Part shown: positions 25,001-35,343 of the stretch, one piece after another | Position numbering within the stretch: position 1 is the stretch's first letter | Layout of the letters: each line of letters opens with the position of its first letter | Source: Mycobacterium sp. MYCO198283 | Lineage (GTDB): Bacteria; Actinomycetota; Actinomycetes; Mycobacteriales; Mycobacteriaceae | Direction of reading: 5' to 3' | Length of the DNA stretch: 64,000 nt | Assembly (NCBI RefSeq): GCF_021213805.1 | Contig: NZ_JAJQJI010000005.1 | Location: 281,896-345,895 of the forward strand | The notes under the pieces: generated by a model | What the model was told of the DNA's origin: nothing | Database searches by the model: none | Seen by the model: only the letters and a program-made list of their open reading frames with translations | Position numbers and translations under genes: made by a program

Positions 25001-26377
25001 ATGAGCTTCGTCAAGCGGATCGAACGCAAGCTCGAGGCCTCCGTCGGTGACGCCGCTGCCCGCATGTTCGGCGGCACCATCGTTCCGCAGGAAGTCGAGT
25101 CGGCGCTACAACGTGAGGCCGACGACGGTGTCCGCACGGTGGGTGGCGGACGTCGGCTTGCGCCGAACGAGTACGTCATCACGCTCGGCCCCACCGACCA
25201 CCGCAAGGTGACAGCCGATCCGGACATCACGCCGGATACGTTCGCCAAGCACCTGAACGGATACATTCGGGAGCAAGGTTGGCAAACGTATGGTGATGTG
25301 GTTGTCAGGTTCGAGCAGTCGGCCGGCCTTCATACCGGCCAGTTTCGGGCGCGCGGTGTGGTCAATCCGGACGCCACGCCTCCCCGACCCACACCCCGCC
25401 ATCCAGACCACGCGCACAACGCAGAACCAGGAGTAGTACGCATGACCGACAACCCCAGTTACCGCGCCGGCCAGGGACAGGGGCGGCCAGCAGACGACTA
25501 CTACGACGACCGCTACGGCCGCCCGCAGGACGATCCCCGCGGCGCCGGCCCGGATCCGCGCGCGCCCTACCCGGATCAGGGCGGCTACCCGCCGCCGCCC
25601 GCTGAGCCGAACTACCCGCCGCGCGGTGGTTACGACCGGGGCGGCTACCCGGATCAGGGCGGCTACGCCCCGGCCCCGCCGCCCTACGAGCCGCGCCCGC
25701 CGGCCGGTTACGGCCAACCCCCCGGCGGCGGCTATGACCAGGGCTATCCGCAGCAGGGCCCCGGCGGCGGCTACGGGCAGCCCGCCGGTCCGCCGGGCGG
25801 CTACGGCGACTACGACTACGGCCGCGCACCCGCCGCGCCGGGACGCCACGAGGAGCCGGCCGGTGGCGGCTATCCCGACCAGGGTGGCTACGGCCGCCCC
25901 GGCGGCGGCTACGGCGACTACGAGCAGCCGAGCTACCAGCCGCAGTCCTACGGACGCCAGGACTACGCGCAGCCCGACTACGGCCGTTACGACCAGCCGG
26001 GCGGCGGCTACGAGCAGGGCGGCGGATACGACTACGGCCAGGGCGGCTATGGCGGTTACGACCAGCCCGCCGGCGGCGGCTACGGCGCGGCGAGCTCGGT
26101 GACGCTGCAGCTCGACGACGGCAGCGGCCGCACCTACCAGCTGCGCGAGGGCGCGAACATCATCGGCCGCGGCCAGGATGCGCAGTTCCGGCTGCCCGAC
26201 ACCGGTGTGTCACGCCGCCACCTGGAGATCCGCTGGGACGGCCAGGTCGCCTTGCTGACGGACCTGAACTCCACCAACGGCACCACCGTGAACAACGCCC
26301 CGGTGCAGGAGTGGCAGCTGGCCGATGGCGACGTCATCCGACTGGGCCATTCGGAGATCATCGTCCGCGTCCATTGA
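25001..26377 (+). CDS. fhaA: FhaA, FHA-domain regulator of peptidoglycan synthesis
   Basis: This 458-residue protein has an N-terminal DUF3662 domain (residues 1-130, KRIERKLEASVGDAAARMFGG), a long disordered Gly/Tyr/Pro/Gln region with GGYPDQGGY-type repeats (150-360) and a C-terminal FHA domain (about 365-455: GRGQDAQFRLPDTGVSRRH, STNGT). FhaA binds the phosphorylated pseudokinase region of MurJ and restrains peptidoglycan synthesis at the pole and septum. The ATG at 25001 is preceded by GGCGGTGAGA. It leads the conserved fhaA-to-pknB operon. A hairpin 12 bp after the stop may separate it from fhaB. Confidence 0.97.
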   Translation: MSFVKRIERKLEASVGDAAARMFGGTIVPQEVESALQREADDGVRTVGGGRRLAPNEYVITLGPTDHRKVTADPDITPDTFAKHLNGYIREQGWQTYGDVVVRFEQSAGLHTGQFRARGVVNPDATPPRPTPRHPDHAHNAEPGVVRMTDNPSYRAGQGQGRPADDYYDDRYGRPQDDPRGAGPDPRAPYPDQGGYPPPPAEPNYPPRGGYDRGGYPDQGGYAPAPPPYEPRPPAGYGQPPGGGYDQGYPQQGPGGGYGQPAGPPGGYGDYDYGRAPAAPGRHEEPAGGGYPDQGGYGRPGGGYGDYEQPSYQPQSYGRQDYAQPDYGRYDQPGGGYEQGGGYDYGQGGYGGYDQPAGGGYGAASSVTLQLDDGSGRTYQLREGANIIGRGQDAQFRLPDTGVSRRHLEIRWDGQVALLTDLNSTNGTTVNNAPVQEWQLADGDVIRLGHSEIIVRVH

Positions 26378-26388
26378 GGTCGGGGCGG

Positions 26389-26411
26389 GGGTGAAGCTGC
26401 GGGCTTCACCC
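26389..26411 (+). terminator. Hairpin after fhaA
   Basis: GGGTGAAGC and GCTTCACCC pair perfectly around a 5-base loop, 12 bp after the fhaA stop, and are followed by TCGTTTCG. It may partly end fhaA transcription, letting fhaB onward be driven at another level. Confidence 0.6.
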
Positions 26412-26499
26412 TCGTTTCGACTGTCGTCCAAGTATCGTGACGTTGCCGAGTGGCCTCGATGTGGCGACGGCATGACCGTGGGACGGAAAGGGACGCCGG

Positions 26500-26964
26500 A
26501 TGCAGGGTTTGGTGCTGCAGCTGTCGCGCGTCGGTTTCCTTCTCCTGCTGTGGCTTTTCATCTGGTCGGTGTTGCGGATTCTGCGGACCGACCTCTATGC
26601 GCCCACCGGTGCGGTCATGGTGCGGCGCGGTCTTCCGCTGCGCGGCACGCTGCTGCCGTCCCGTAACAGGCGCATCGCGCGCCACCTCGTCGTCACCGAG
26701 GGCGCGCTCGCCGGCACCCGGATCACGCTGTCCAGCCAGCCGGTGCTCATCGGCCGCGCCGACGATTCGACGCTCGTGCTCACCGACGACTACGCCTCGA
26801 CGCGCCACGCGCGGCTGTCTCCTCGCGGCTCCGACTGGTACGTCGAAGACCTAGGATCGACCAACGGCACATATCTCGACAGGGCGAAGGTGACGACGGC
26901 GGTACGGGTTCCGATTGGCACGCCGGTACGAATCGGCAAGACGGTCATCGAGCTGCGCCCGTGA
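26500..26964 (+). CDS. fhaB: FhaB (FipA), membrane FHA-domain protein
   Basis: This 154-residue protein has an N-terminal membrane helix (residues 10-29), a short linker and a FHA domain (about 80-150) with GRADDSTLVLTDDYASTRHA and STNGT, the phosphothreonine-binding signatures. Its M. tuberculosis counterpart FipA bridges FtsZ and FtsQ during division under stress and is a PknA target. The gene is 122 bp after fhaA and shares its strand with pstP. Its stop is the first base triplet of the 26-bp triplicate repeat. Confidence 0.95.
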   Translation: MQGLVLQLSRVGFLLLLWLFIWSVLRILRTDLYAPTGAVMVRRGLPLRGTLLPSRNRRIARHLVVTEGALAGTRITLSSQPVLIGRADDSTLVLTDDYASTRHARLSPRGSDWYVEDLGSTNGTYLDRAKVTTAVRVPIGTPVRIGKTVIELRP

Positions 26965-27039
26965 CGCCGCGCACGCGAGGAGCGAGATGACGCCGCGCAC
27001 GCGAGGAGCGAGATGACGGCGCGCACGCGAGGAGCGACG
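26962..27039 (+). repeat. Three 26-bp tandem repeats between fhaB and pstP
   Basis: Three head-to-tail copies (26962-26987, 26988-27013, 27014-27039), each starting TGACG(C/G)CGCGCACGCG and continuing with AGGAGCGA, a ribosome-binding sequence. Copies 1 and 2 are identical; copy 3 differs at two or three bases. The repeats begin with the fhaB stop and end with the pstP start. Confidence 0.93.
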
Positions 27040-28517
27040 TGACTCTCGTCCTGCGCTACGCCGCGCGTAGCGACCGCGGGCTCGTCCGTGCCAACAACGA
27101 GGATTCGGTGTATGCCGGCGCCCGGCTGCTGGCGTTGGCCGACGGCATGGGTGGGCACGCGGCCGGTGAGGTGGCGTCGCAACTGGTCATCGCGGCGCTG
27201 GCCCACCTCGACGACGACGAGCCCGGTGGCGACCTGCTCCGCAAGCTCGAGGAGGCGGTACGCGAAGGCAACGAGGCCATTGCCGCACAGGTCGAGATGG
27301 ATCCCGAACTCGACGGCATGGGCACTACGCTCACCGCGATCCTGTTCGCCGGTAACCGCCTCGGCCTGGTGCACATCGGAGACTCCCGGGGCTATTTGAT
27401 GCGTGACGGCGAGCTCACGCAGATCACCAAGGACGACACCTTCGTCCAGACCCTCGTCGACGAGGGCCGCATCACCGCCGAAGAGGCGCACAGCCATCCG
27501 CAGCGGTCGCTGATCATGCGGGCGCTGACCGGCCACGAAGTCGAGCCGACGCTCATCATGCGTGAGGCGCGCGTCGGCGACCGCTATCTGCTGTGCTCCG
27601 ACGGGCTCTCGGATCCGGTCAGCCACGAGACCATTGCCGAGGCGCTGCGCATCGAGGACGTCAGCGAAAGCGCCGACCGTCTCATCGAATTGGCGTTGCG
27701 CGGCGGCGGACCCGACAACGTGACGGTGGTGGTCGCCGATGTGGTCGACTACGACTACGGCCAGACCCGCCCCATCCTCGCCGGGGCCGTGTCCGGTGAC
27801 GACGGTGAGGTGGCCACCCCCAACACCGCGGCCGGTCGCGCGTCGGCACTGCGACCCCGCCCGGAGGCGCCCAAGCGGGCGGCGGAACCCGAACCGCCAC
27901 CGAAGAAGTCGCGTTCGCGGCGGCGGATCTTCATGGCGCTCGCGGTCGTCCTGCTGCTGGTGCTCGCCGGGCTCGCGCTGGCGCGCTGGATCATTCGCAC
28001 CAACTACTACGTGGTCGCCAACAACGGCACGGTGTCGATCATGCGCGGCGTGCAGGGCTCGATCCTCGGCTTTCCGCTGTCCGAACCGCACCTCACCGGC
28101 TGCCTCAACAACCGCAACCAGCTCTCGCTGGTGACCCCGGGCACCGAGGACGACGGCGACTGCCAGCCGCTCGGGGTCGACGACCTACGGCCGCCCGAGC
28201 GGGCGCAGGTCAACGCGGGACTGCCCGGCGGGTCACTCGACGAGGCGATCAGCCAGATCGACGCGCTGGCAACGTCTTCCGTCCTACCGATCTGCCCGGC
28301 GCGGCCTGTCACCCGCACGACGTCGGCGCCTCCCCCGGCATCGTCGCCCACCAGTCGGCCCCCGGCACCATCGTCACCGGCGCCATCAACGGCGCCGTCG
28401 CCGTCGCCGTCGCCGTCGGCACCACCCGGGCCGACGCCCACCGGGCCCGCGCCTGGACCGACCACGTTGTCGCCGCCGCCACCGGAACCGGGGACGAACT
28501 GCCGGGCGGCGTCATGA
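27039..28517 (+). CDS. pstP: PstP, PP2C-type Ser/Thr phosphatase
   Basis: This 492-residue phosphatase has a PP2C catalytic domain (residues 1-237: RANNEDSVYAG, LADGMGGHAAGE with metal-binding Asp35, GDSRGYLMRDG, GPDNVTVVVAD), a cytosolic linker, one transmembrane helix at about 300-320 and an outer tail ending in a long Pro/Ser/Thr run. It reverses phosphorylation by PknA and PknB, including on CwlM and PbpA. The GTG start is the last base of the tandem repeat. It overlaps rodA by 4 bp (ATGA). Confidence 0.97.
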   Translation: MTLVLRYAARSDRGLVRANNEDSVYAGARLLALADGMGGHAAGEVASQLVIAALAHLDDDEPGGDLLRKLEEAVREGNEAIAAQVEMDPELDGMGTTLTAILFAGNRLGLVHIGDSRGYLMRDGELTQITKDDTFVQTLVDEGRITAEEAHSHPQRSLIMRALTGHEVEPTLIMREARVGDRYLLCSDGLSDPVSHETIAEALRIEDVSESADRLIELALRGGGPDNVTVVVADVVDYDYGQTRPILAGAVSGDDGEVATPNTAAGRASALRPRPEAPKRAAEPEPPPKKSRSRRRIFMALAVVLLLVLAGLALARWIIRTNYYVVANNGTVSIMRGVQGSILGFPLSEPHLTGCLNNRNQLSLVTPGTEDDGDCQPLGVDDLRPPERAQVNAGLPGGSLDEAISQIDALATSSVLPICPARPVTRTTSAPPPASSPTSRPPAPSSPAPSTAPSPSPSPSAPPGPTPTGPAPGPTTLSPPPPEPGTNCRAAS

Positions 28518-29932
28518 CGACGCAGCCGCAGTCCCCGGTGACGGTCACGCCGCCGCTGCCCAACCGCCGCAACGCCGAATTGCTGCTGCTCGGCTATGCG
28601 GCGGTGATCACGACCGTGGCGCTGCTGATCGTCGAGGTGAACCAGGAGCAGGGGCTCGGTCCGGACCTCCTGCTGTACACCTTCGGCTACCTCGGGCTGT
28701 TCGGGGTGGCGCACCTGGCGATCCGCCGCTTCGCGCCCTACGCCGACCCGCTGCTGCTGCCGGTGGTCGCCCTGCTGAACGGTCTCGGCCTGGTCATGAT
28801 CCACCGGCTCGACCTTCCGGAGGCGGAGCTGACCCCCGGCGTGTCGAGCGGTCCCAGCGCCACCCAGCAGATGCTCTGGACGCTGCTCGGCGTCGTCGCG
28901 TTCGTGGTCGTCGTCGTGCTGCTCCGCGATCACCGGGTGCTGGCGCGCTACGGCTACGTGTGCGGGCTCACCGGCCTCGTGCTGCTGGCCATCCCGGCGG
29001 TGCTGCCCTCGTCGGTCTCGGAGCAGAACGGCGCCAAGATCTGGATCGAGTTGCCGTTCTTCAGCATTCAGCCGGCGGAGTTCTCGAAGATCCTGCTGCT
29101 GGTGTTCTTCGCCGCCGTGCTGGTCGACAAGCGCGACCTGTTCACCAGTGCCGGCAAGCACGTGCTGGGCGCCACGCTGCCGCGCCCGCGCGATCTCGCG
29201 CCGCTGCTCGCCGGCTGGATCATCTCGGTCGGCGTGATGGTGTTCGAGAAGGACCTCGGCACCTCGCTGCTGCTGTACGCGTCCTTTCTGGTGCTGCTCT
29301 ACATCGCCACCGAGCGGATCAGCTGGGTGGTGCTCGGGTTGACGCTCTTCGCCGCGGGAAGCGTTGCGGCATACCGCATCTTCGACCACGTACAGCTGCG
29401 GGTGCAGACCTGGCTGGACCCGTTCGCCGACCCCGACGGCGCCGGCTACCAGATGGTGCAGTCGCTGTTCAGCTTCGCCACCGGCGGCATCTTCGGCACC
29501 GGGCTCGGCAACGGCCAGCCCGGCACGGTTCCGGCGGCCTCCACCGACTTCATCATCGCAGCGGTCGGCGAGGAGCTCGGTCTGGTCGGCTTCGCCGGCG
29601 TGCTGATGCTCTACACGATCGTCATCGTCCGCGGGCTGCGCACGTCGATCGCGGTGCGCGACAGCTTCGGCAAACTGCTGGCCGCGGGGCTGGCGTGCAC
29701 GCTGGCGATCCAGCTGTTCATCGTCGTCGGCGGTGTCACCAAGCTCATCCCGCTGACGGGGCTGACGACGCCGTGGCTGTCCTACGGCGGCTCCTCGCTG
29801 CTCGCCAACTACGTGCTGCTGGCGATCCTGGTGCGGATCTCCCATGCCGCCCGCCAACCGCTCGACACCAAACCGGTCTCACCGCGCACCTCGATCGCGG
29901 CGGCCGGCACGGAGGTGATCGAGCGGGTATGA
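28514..29932 (+). CDS. rodA: RodA, SEDS peptidoglycan glycosyltransferase
   Basis: This 472-residue integral membrane protein has about ten to twelve helices and SEDS-family landmarks: FFSIQPAEFSKILLLVF, the catalytic-region KDLGTSLLLYASF (Glu-Lys-Asp-Leu-Gly) and LGNGQPGTVPAASTDFIIAAVGEELG, then LTTPWLSYGGSSL near the C-terminus. It polymerises lipid II into glycan strands with its partner transpeptidase PbpA, encoded next with a 4-bp overlap. Length is normal for mycobacterial RodA. Confidence 0.96.
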   Translation: MTTQPQSPVTVTPPLPNRRNAELLLLGYAAVITTVALLIVEVNQEQGLGPDLLLYTFGYLGLFGVAHLAIRRFAPYADPLLLPVVALLNGLGLVMIHRLDLPEAELTPGVSSGPSATQQMLWTLLGVVAFVVVVVLLRDHRVLARYGYVCGLTGLVLLAIPAVLPSSVSEQNGAKIWIELPFFSIQPAEFSKILLLVFFAAVLVDKRDLFTSAGKHVLGATLPRPRDLAPLLAGWIISVGVMVFEKDLGTSLLLYASFLVLLYIATERISWVVLGLTLFAAGSVAAYRIFDHVQLRVQTWLDPFADPDGAGYQMVQSLFSFATGGIFGTGLGNGQPGTVPAASTDFIIAAVGEELGLVGFAGVLMLYTIVIVRGLRTSIAVRDSFGKLLAAGLACTLAIQLFIVVGGVTKLIPLTGLTTPWLSYGGSSLLANYVLLAILVRISHAARQPLDTKPVSPRTSIAAAGTEVIERV

Positions 29933-31407
29933 ACACCTCGCTGCGCCGTGTGTCGCTCGCCGTGATGGCGCTCATCGTGTTGCTGCTGGCCAACGCGACG
30001 CTCACCCAGGTCATCACCGCCGACGGGCTGCGGTCCGATCCGCGCAACCAGCGGGTGCTCCTCGACGAGTACTCGCGGCAGCGCGGCCAGATCTCGGCCG
30101 GCGCGGAGCTGATGGCCTACTCCGATGCCACCGACGGGCGCTTCCGGTTCCTGCGGATCTACCCCGAGCCGCAGGTGTACGCCCCCGTCACCGGCTTCTA
30201 CTCGCTGCGCTACTCCAGCTCCGGGCTGGAGCGGGCCGAGGACACCGTCCTGAACGGATCCGACGAGCGGCTGTTCGGCCAGCGGCTCGCCGACTTCTTC
30301 ACCGGTCGCGACCCGCGCGGCGGCAACGTCGCCACCACCATCAGCCCGCCGGTGCAGGAGGCGGCGTGGACCGCGCTGTCGACCGGGTGCAGCGGCGGGC
30401 CCTGCAAGGGCGCCGTCGTCGCGCTCGAGCCCGACACCGGCAAGATCCTCGCGCTGGTCTCCGCGCCGTCCTACGACCCGAACCTGTTGGCGTCGCACGA
30501 CACCGAGGACCAGGCGCAAGCGTGGGAGCGGCTGCGCGACGACCCGGACAACCCGCTGCTCAACCGCGCCGTGTCGGAGACCTATCCGCCGGGTTCGACG
30601 TTCAAGGTCATCACCACGGCGGCCGCGCTGCAGTCCGGCGTCGACGAGCGCACGCAGCTCACGTCGCAGCCCAGCATCCAGCTCCCGGACAGCACCGCCA
30701 CGCTCGCCAACTTCGGCAACAACCCCTGCGGCGGCGGCCCCACCGTGTCGCTGCGCGAGGCGTTCGCCCGCTCCTGCAACACCGCGTTCGTCCAGCTCGG
30801 CCTGCAGACCGGCAGCGACGCGCTGCGCCAGACGGCCGAGGCGTTCGGCCTCGACACCTCGCCGGCGCCGATCCCGCTGCAGGTCGCCGAATCCACCGTC
30901 GGCCCCATCCCCGACGCGGCCGCGTTGGGCATCTCGAGCATCGGCCAGAAGGACGTCGCGCTCACGCCGCTGCAGAACGCGATGGTCGCCGCCGCCGTCG
31001 CCAACGACGGGGTGGTCATGGCGCCGTATCTGGTGGAGAGCGTGCGCGGCCCGGACCTGTCCATCCTGTCGACCACCGCCCCGAAACAGCTGCGCCGTGC
31101 CGTCTCGCCGGACGTGGCCAGTAAGCTCACGGAGTTGATGATCGGCGCCGAACAGGGCACGCAGCAGAGAGGAGCCATCTCCGGCGTGCAGATCGCCTCC
31201 AAGACGGGCACGGCCGAGCACGGAACTGACCCCCGCAACACTCCCCCGCACGCCTGGTACATCGCGTTCGCGCCGGCGCAGGCACCGAAGGTCGCCATCG
31301 CCGTGCTCGTGGAGAACGGCGGAGACCGGCTCAACGCCACCGGCGGCGCCGTCGCGGCTCCCATCGGACGGGCCGTCATCGCCGCCGCGCTGCGGGAGCG
31401 CTCGTGA
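29929..31407 (+). CDS. pbpA: PbpA, class B penicillin-binding protein
   Basis: This 492-residue transpeptidase has an N-terminal membrane helix (8-26), a pedestal domain and a penicillin-binding domain with Ser223 of the STFK motif, the SCN motif (ARSCNTAF) and the KTG motif (SKTGTAEHG). It cross-links the strands made by RodA. Phosphorylation by PknB is known for the M. tuberculosis enzyme. It overlaps rodA (ATGA) and precedes pknA by 16 bp. Confidence 0.96.
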   Translation: MNTSLRRVSLAVMALIVLLLANATLTQVITADGLRSDPRNQRVLLDEYSRQRGQISAGAELMAYSDATDGRFRFLRIYPEPQVYAPVTGFYSLRYSSSGLERAEDTVLNGSDERLFGQRLADFFTGRDPRGGNVATTISPPVQEAAWTALSTGCSGGPCKGAVVALEPDTGKILALVSAPSYDPNLLASHDTEDQAQAWERLRDDPDNPLLNRAVSETYPPGSTFKVITTAAALQSGVDERTQLTSQPSIQLPDSTATLANFGNNPCGGGPTVSLREAFARSCNTAFVQLGLQTGSDALRQTAEAFGLDTSPAPIPLQVAESTVGPIPDAAALGISSIGQKDVALTPLQNAMVAAAVANDGVVMAPYLVESVRGPDLSILSTTAPKQLRRAVSPDVASKLTELMIGAEQGTQQRGAISGVQIASKTGTAEHGTDPRNTPPHAWYIAFAPAQAPKVAIAVLVENGGDRLNATGGAVAAPIGRAVIAAALRERS

Positions 31408-31423
31408 GCGACGGAGCCGAGAG

Positions 31424-32752
31424 ATGAGCCCCCGCGTCGGCGTCACGCTGTCGGGCCGGTACCGGCTGCAGCGGCTGATCGCCACCGGCGGCATGGGGCA
31501 GGTGTGGGAAGCGGTCGACAGCCGACTGGGCCGGCGGGTGGCCGTGAAGGTGCTCAAGGCCGAATTCTCCGACGACCCCGAGTTCGTCGAGCGGTTCCGC
31601 GCCGAGGCCCGCACCGTCGCGATGCTCAATCATCCCGGTATCGCGAGCGTCTACGACTACGGCGAAACCGACATGGACGGCGAGGGCCGCACCGCCTACC
31701 TCGTCATGGAGCTCATCAACGGCGAGCCGCTGAACTCGGTGCTTAAGCGCACCGGCCGGCTGTCGCTGCGGCATGCGCTCGACATGCTCGAGCAGACCGG
31801 CCGCGCACTGCAGGTCGCCCACACCGCCGGCCTGGTGCACCGCGACGTCAAACCCGGCAACATCCTCATCACGCCCACCGGCCAGGTGAAGCTCACCGAC
31901 TTCGGCATCGCCAAGGCCGTCGACGCCGCGCCCGTCACCCAGACCGGCATGGTCATGGGCACCGCGCAGTACATCGCGCCCGAGCAGGCGCTCGGCCACG
32001 ACGCCACCGCCGCCAGCGACGTGTACTCGCTGGGAGTAGTTGGGTACGAGGCGGTTTCGGGCAAGCGGCCGTTCACCGGCGACGGCGCGCTGACGGTCGC
32101 GATGAAGCACATCAAGGAGCAGCCGGCGCCGCTGCCCGCGGATCTGCCGCCCAACGTCCGCGAGCTGATCGAGATCACGCTCGTCAAGAACCCGAGCGCC
32201 CGCTACCGCAGCGGCGGGGCATTCGCCGACGCGGTCGCCGCCGTCCGGTCCGGGCGCCGGCCACCGCGGCCGAACCAGGCGCCCACCATCAACCGTGCGG
32301 CGCCGGCGGCGATCCCGTCGAGCACCCAGGCGCGCGCGGCCGTCGACGTCACCGGCCGGTCTGCGCCGGCCACCGGCACGCGCGCCCGGCCCGCGACGGG
32401 CGGTCACCGGCCACCGCCGGCTCCGCGCCGCACCTTCACGTCCGGGCAGCGGGCGCTGCTGTGGTCGGCCGGCGTGCTCGGTGCGCTGGCGATCGTCATC
32501 GCGGTGCTGCTGTTCCTGCGGTTCGAGGACCGCGTCAACCAGGACCGCAATCAGACCCCGCCGCCGCCGGTGACCGAGACGCTCACCGAAGAGCCGTCCG
32601 GCCAGCCGGCGCCCGTCGCGCCGTCGAGTTGGACGGACGACGGGTTCGTCGGCCAAGGTGGGGACATCGCGCAAACGCCCCCCCACGAGCTGATCCTGAC
32701 CGCGGTAACGCTGCCCACCTTCCCCGACGTACGTCACGAGACCTGCCGATGA
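31424..32752 (+). CDS. pknA: PknA, transmembrane Ser/Thr kinase
   Basis: This 442-residue kinase has a complete catalytic domain (residues 10-270): [50 protein letters not shown] activation loop and APEQA. A disordered linker follows, one transmembrane helix at about 345-367 and a short outer tail without PASTA repeats. PknA controls growth and division with PknB; targets in M. tuberculosis include FtsZ, FipA and Wag31. It overlaps pknB by 4 bp. Confidence 0.96.
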   Translation: MSPRVGVTLSGRYRLQRLIATGGMGQVWEAVDSRLGRRVAVKVLKAEFSDDPEFVERFRAEARTVAMLNHPGIASVYDYGETDMDGEGRTAYLVMELINGEPLNSVLKRTGRLSLRHALDMLEQTGRALQVAHTAGLVHRDVKPGNILITPTGQVKLTDFGIAKAVDAAPVTQTGMVMGTAQYIAPEQALGHDATAASDVYSLGVVGYEAVSGKRPFTGDGALTVAMKHIKEQPAPLPADLPPNVRELIEITLVKNPSARYRSGGAFADAVAAVRSGRRPPRPNQAPTINRAAPAAIPSSTQARAAVDVTGRSAPATGTRARPATGGHRPPPAPRRTFTSGQRALLWSAGVLGALAIVIAVLLFLRFEDRVNQDRNQTPPPPVTETLTEEPSGQPAPVAPSSWTDDGFVGQGGDIAQTPPHELILTAVTLPTFPDVRHETCR

Positions 32753-34635
32753 CAACGCCACAGCACCTGTCGGACCGCTACGAGCTGGGAGAAGTTCTCG
32801 GCTTCGGTGGCATGTCCGAGGTCCACCTGGCCCGCGACGTCCGCCTGCACCGCGACGTCGCGGTGAAGGTGCTGCGTGCCGACCTCGCCCGCGATCCGAG
32901 CTTCTATCTGCGGTTCCGCCGCGAGGCGCAGAACGCTGCCGCGCTGAACCACCCCGCAATCGTCGCGGTGTACGACACCGGCGAAGCGGAGACGCCGGCC
33001 GGGCCGCTCCCCTACATCGTCATGGAGTACGTCGACGGCGTCACGCTGCGCGACATCGTCCACAACGACGGCCCCATCCCGCCCCGCAAGGCGCTCGAGA
33101 TCATCGCCGACGCCTGCCAGGCGCTGAACTTCAGCCATCAGCACGGCATCATCCACCGAGACGTCAAGCCCGCGAACATCATGATCAGCCACACCGGCGC
33201 GGTGAAGGTGATGGACTTCGGCATCGCCCGCGCGCTGGCGGACGGCGGGAACAGCGTCACCCAGACCGCCGCGGTGATCGGCACCGCGCAGTACCTGTCG
33301 CCGGAGCAGGCGCGCGGCGAACCGGTCGACGCCCGCAGCGACGTCTACTCGCTGGGCTGCGTGCTCTACGAGATCCTCACCGGCGAGCCGCCGTTCGTCG
33401 GCGACTCGCCCGTCGCGGTTGCCTACCAGCACGTGCGGGAAGACCCGACGCCCCCGTCGCGCCGCCACGCCGGGATCTCCCCCGAACTCGACGCCGTCGT
33501 CCTCAAGGCGCTGGCCAAGAATCCCGACAACCGCTACCAGAGCGCCGCCGAGATGCGCACCGACCTGGTCCGCGTGCACAACGGCGAGCAGCCGGACGCG
33601 CCGAAGGTGTTGACCGACGCCGAGCGCACGTCGCTGCTCAACAACCCGCCGGCACCTCCCCCGCCACCGGGCGCGCACACCGAGCGGATCCCGCGCCAGC
33701 AGCCCGACGGCTCACACCGGCGCTCGGGCGGCTCGATAGGCCGCTGGCTCATCGCGGTCGCGGTGCTCGCGGTGCTGACGGTGGTGACCGCCGTCGTCAT
33801 CAACATGGTGGGCGACGAGCCGCGCGACGTACAGGTGCCCGACGTCGCCGGACAGGTCAGCGCGGACGCCATCGCGGCGTTGCAGAACCGCGGCTTCAAG
33901 ACCCGCACCCAGCAGCAGCCGGACTCCAACGTCCCGCCCGATCACGTCATCGACACCGAGCCCGGTGGCAACGAAACCGTCAGCGCCGGTGAGGAGATCA
34001 CGCTCAACATCTCGACCGGGCCGGAGCAGCGCGAGCTGCCGGACGTGTCGGCGCTGAGCTACGAGGACGCCGTCACCCGCTTGCGTGACGCCGGGTTCAC
34101 GCGGTTCCGCGAGGCCTCGGAGGTGTCGTCGCCGGAACAGCGCGGTCGCGTCGTGCGCACCAGCCCGCCGGCCAACCAGACGGCGGCCATCACCAACGAG
34201 ATCACGGTCTACGTCGGCTCCGGGCCGGCCACCGCGCAGCTTCCCGACGTCGCCGGCCAGACCGTCGACCTCGCTCAGCAGAATCTCGCGGTGTACGGGT
34301 TCACGAAGTTCAACCAGGTGCCGGTCGACGACGTGGCGCCGGCCGGGGAAGTCGTCGGCACCAATCCGGCACCCGGCGCGACGATTCCGCTCGACCAGGT
34401 GATCGAGCTGCGGGTGTCGAAGGGCAACCAGTTCTCGATGCCCGACCTCACCGGGATGGTGTGGCTGGACGCCGAGCCGCTGCTGCGGAGCAAGGGCTGG
34501 ACCGGCGTGCTGGTCAAGGGTCCCGACGTCACCGGCGGCGGCGATCAGCAGCGCAATCGCGTGGTCTCGCAGAGCCCCCCGGCGGGCGCCAAGGTCAACT
34601 TCAGCGGCGACATCACCCTGCGATTCGGCGCCTGA
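32749..34635 (+). CDS. pknB: PknB, PASTA Ser/Thr kinase
   Basis: This 628-residue essential kinase has Lys40 in [20 protein letters not shown] (catalytic Asp at about 138), DFGIARA and the TQTAAVIGT activation loop whose two threonines are autophosphorylated. After a linker rich in Pro comes a membrane helix (about 331-353) and four PASTA domains (each about 66 residues, such as [20 protein letters not shown]) that sense lipid II or muropeptides. It phosphorylates CwlM, MurJ and PbpA encoded in this same window. It ends the operon and converges on trpG. Confidence 0.97.
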   Translation: MTTPQHLSDRYELGEVLGFGGMSEVHLARDVRLHRDVAVKVLRADLARDPSFYLRFRREAQNAAALNHPAIVAVYDTGEAETPAGPLPYIVMEYVDGVTLRDIVHNDGPIPPRKALEIIADACQALNFSHQHGIIHRDVKPANIMISHTGAVKVMDFGIARALADGGNSVTQTAAVIGTAQYLSPEQARGEPVDARSDVYSLGCVLYEILTGEPPFVGDSPVAVAYQHVREDPTPPSRRHAGISPELDAVVLKALAKNPDNRYQSAAEMRTDLVRVHNGEQPDAPKVLTDAERTSLLNNPPAPPPPPGAHTERIPRQQPDGSHRRSGGSIGRWLIAVAVLAVLTVVTAVVINMVGDEPRDVQVPDVAGQVSADAIAALQNRGFKTRTQQQPDSNVPPDHVIDTEPGGNETVSAGEEITLNISTGPEQRELPDVSALSYEDAVTRLRDAGFTRFREASEVSSPEQRGRVVRTSPPANQTAAITNEITVYVGSGPATAQLPDVAGQTVDLAQQNLAVYGFTKFNQVPVDDVAPAGEVVGTNPAPGATIPLDQVIELRVSKGNQFSMPDLTGMVWLDAEPLLRSKGWTGVLVKGPDVTGGGDQQRNRVVSQSPPAGAKVNFSGDITLRFGA

Positions 34636-34664
34636 CGCGCGAAGGCTGTAAAGCGGGCGCGTCG

Positions 34665-35333
34665 CTAGCCGGACGCGGCCCCCGCGGTCGCCGCCCGCAC
34701 CGTCTGCGCGACCGACGCCTCCAGCTCCGCCACCAGCGCCTCGCTCGGCGCTTCGCCGCATTCGGCCAGCCAGTTGGCGAGCATGCGGTGGCCGCCCTCG
34801 GTGAGGATGGATTCGGGGTGGAACTGCACACCGTGGATGGGCAGCGTCACGTGCCGCACACCCATCACCACACCGCTGTCGGTGCGGGCGGTGACTTCGA
34901 GTTCGGCGGGCATGGTCTGCGGCAGGATCGTCAGCGAGTGGTACCGGGTCGCGGTGAACGGGTCCGGAAGTCCGTGCAGCACAGACGCGTTCGTGTGGTA
35001 CACCACGCTGGTCTTGCCGTGCAGCAGTTCCGGAGCGCGGTCCACCGTGCCGCCGAACGCGACGCCGATCGCCTGGTGGCCCAGGCACACACCGAGCAGG
35101 GGAGTGCTCGCGTCGGCGCAGGCATGTACGAGCGGAACCGACGCGCCGGCCCGCTCCGGAGTACCCGGGCCGGGACTGAGCAGCACACCGTCGAACTCGG
35201 CGGCGATCGCCGCGGTGTCGCGCAGTCGCTCGTCATCGTTGCGCCAGACGGTGGCCTCGACCCCGAGCTGGCCCAGGTACTGCACCAGGTTGAAGACGAA
35301 GCTGTCGTAATTGTCGACGACGAGGACGCGCAC
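34665..35333 (-). CDS. trpG: TrpG/PabA-type glutamine amidotransferase
   Basis: This 222-residue class I glutamine amidotransferase has the nucleophile Cys in GVCLGHQ, the partner His and Glu in VQFHPESILTEGG, and SPGPGTPE. It supplies ammonia from glutamine to anthranilate or aminodeoxychorismate synthase; mycobacteria use one subunit for both. Its start (GTG or ATG region at 35333) is preceded by an 10-bp gap from the DUF881 gene stop on the same strand. Confidence 0.94.
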   Translation of the reverse strand: MRVLVVDNYDSFVFNLVQYLGQLGVEATVWRNDDERLRDTAAIAAEFDGVLLSPGPGTPERAGASVPLVHACADASTPLLGVCLGHQAIGVAFGGTVDRAPELLHGKTSVVYHTNASVLHGLPDPFTATRYHSLTILPQTMPAELEVTARTDSGVVMGVRHVTLPIHGVQFHPESILTEGGHRMLANWLAECGEAPSEALVAELEASVAQTVRAATAGAASG

Positions 35334-35343
35334 GCCTGCCAGG

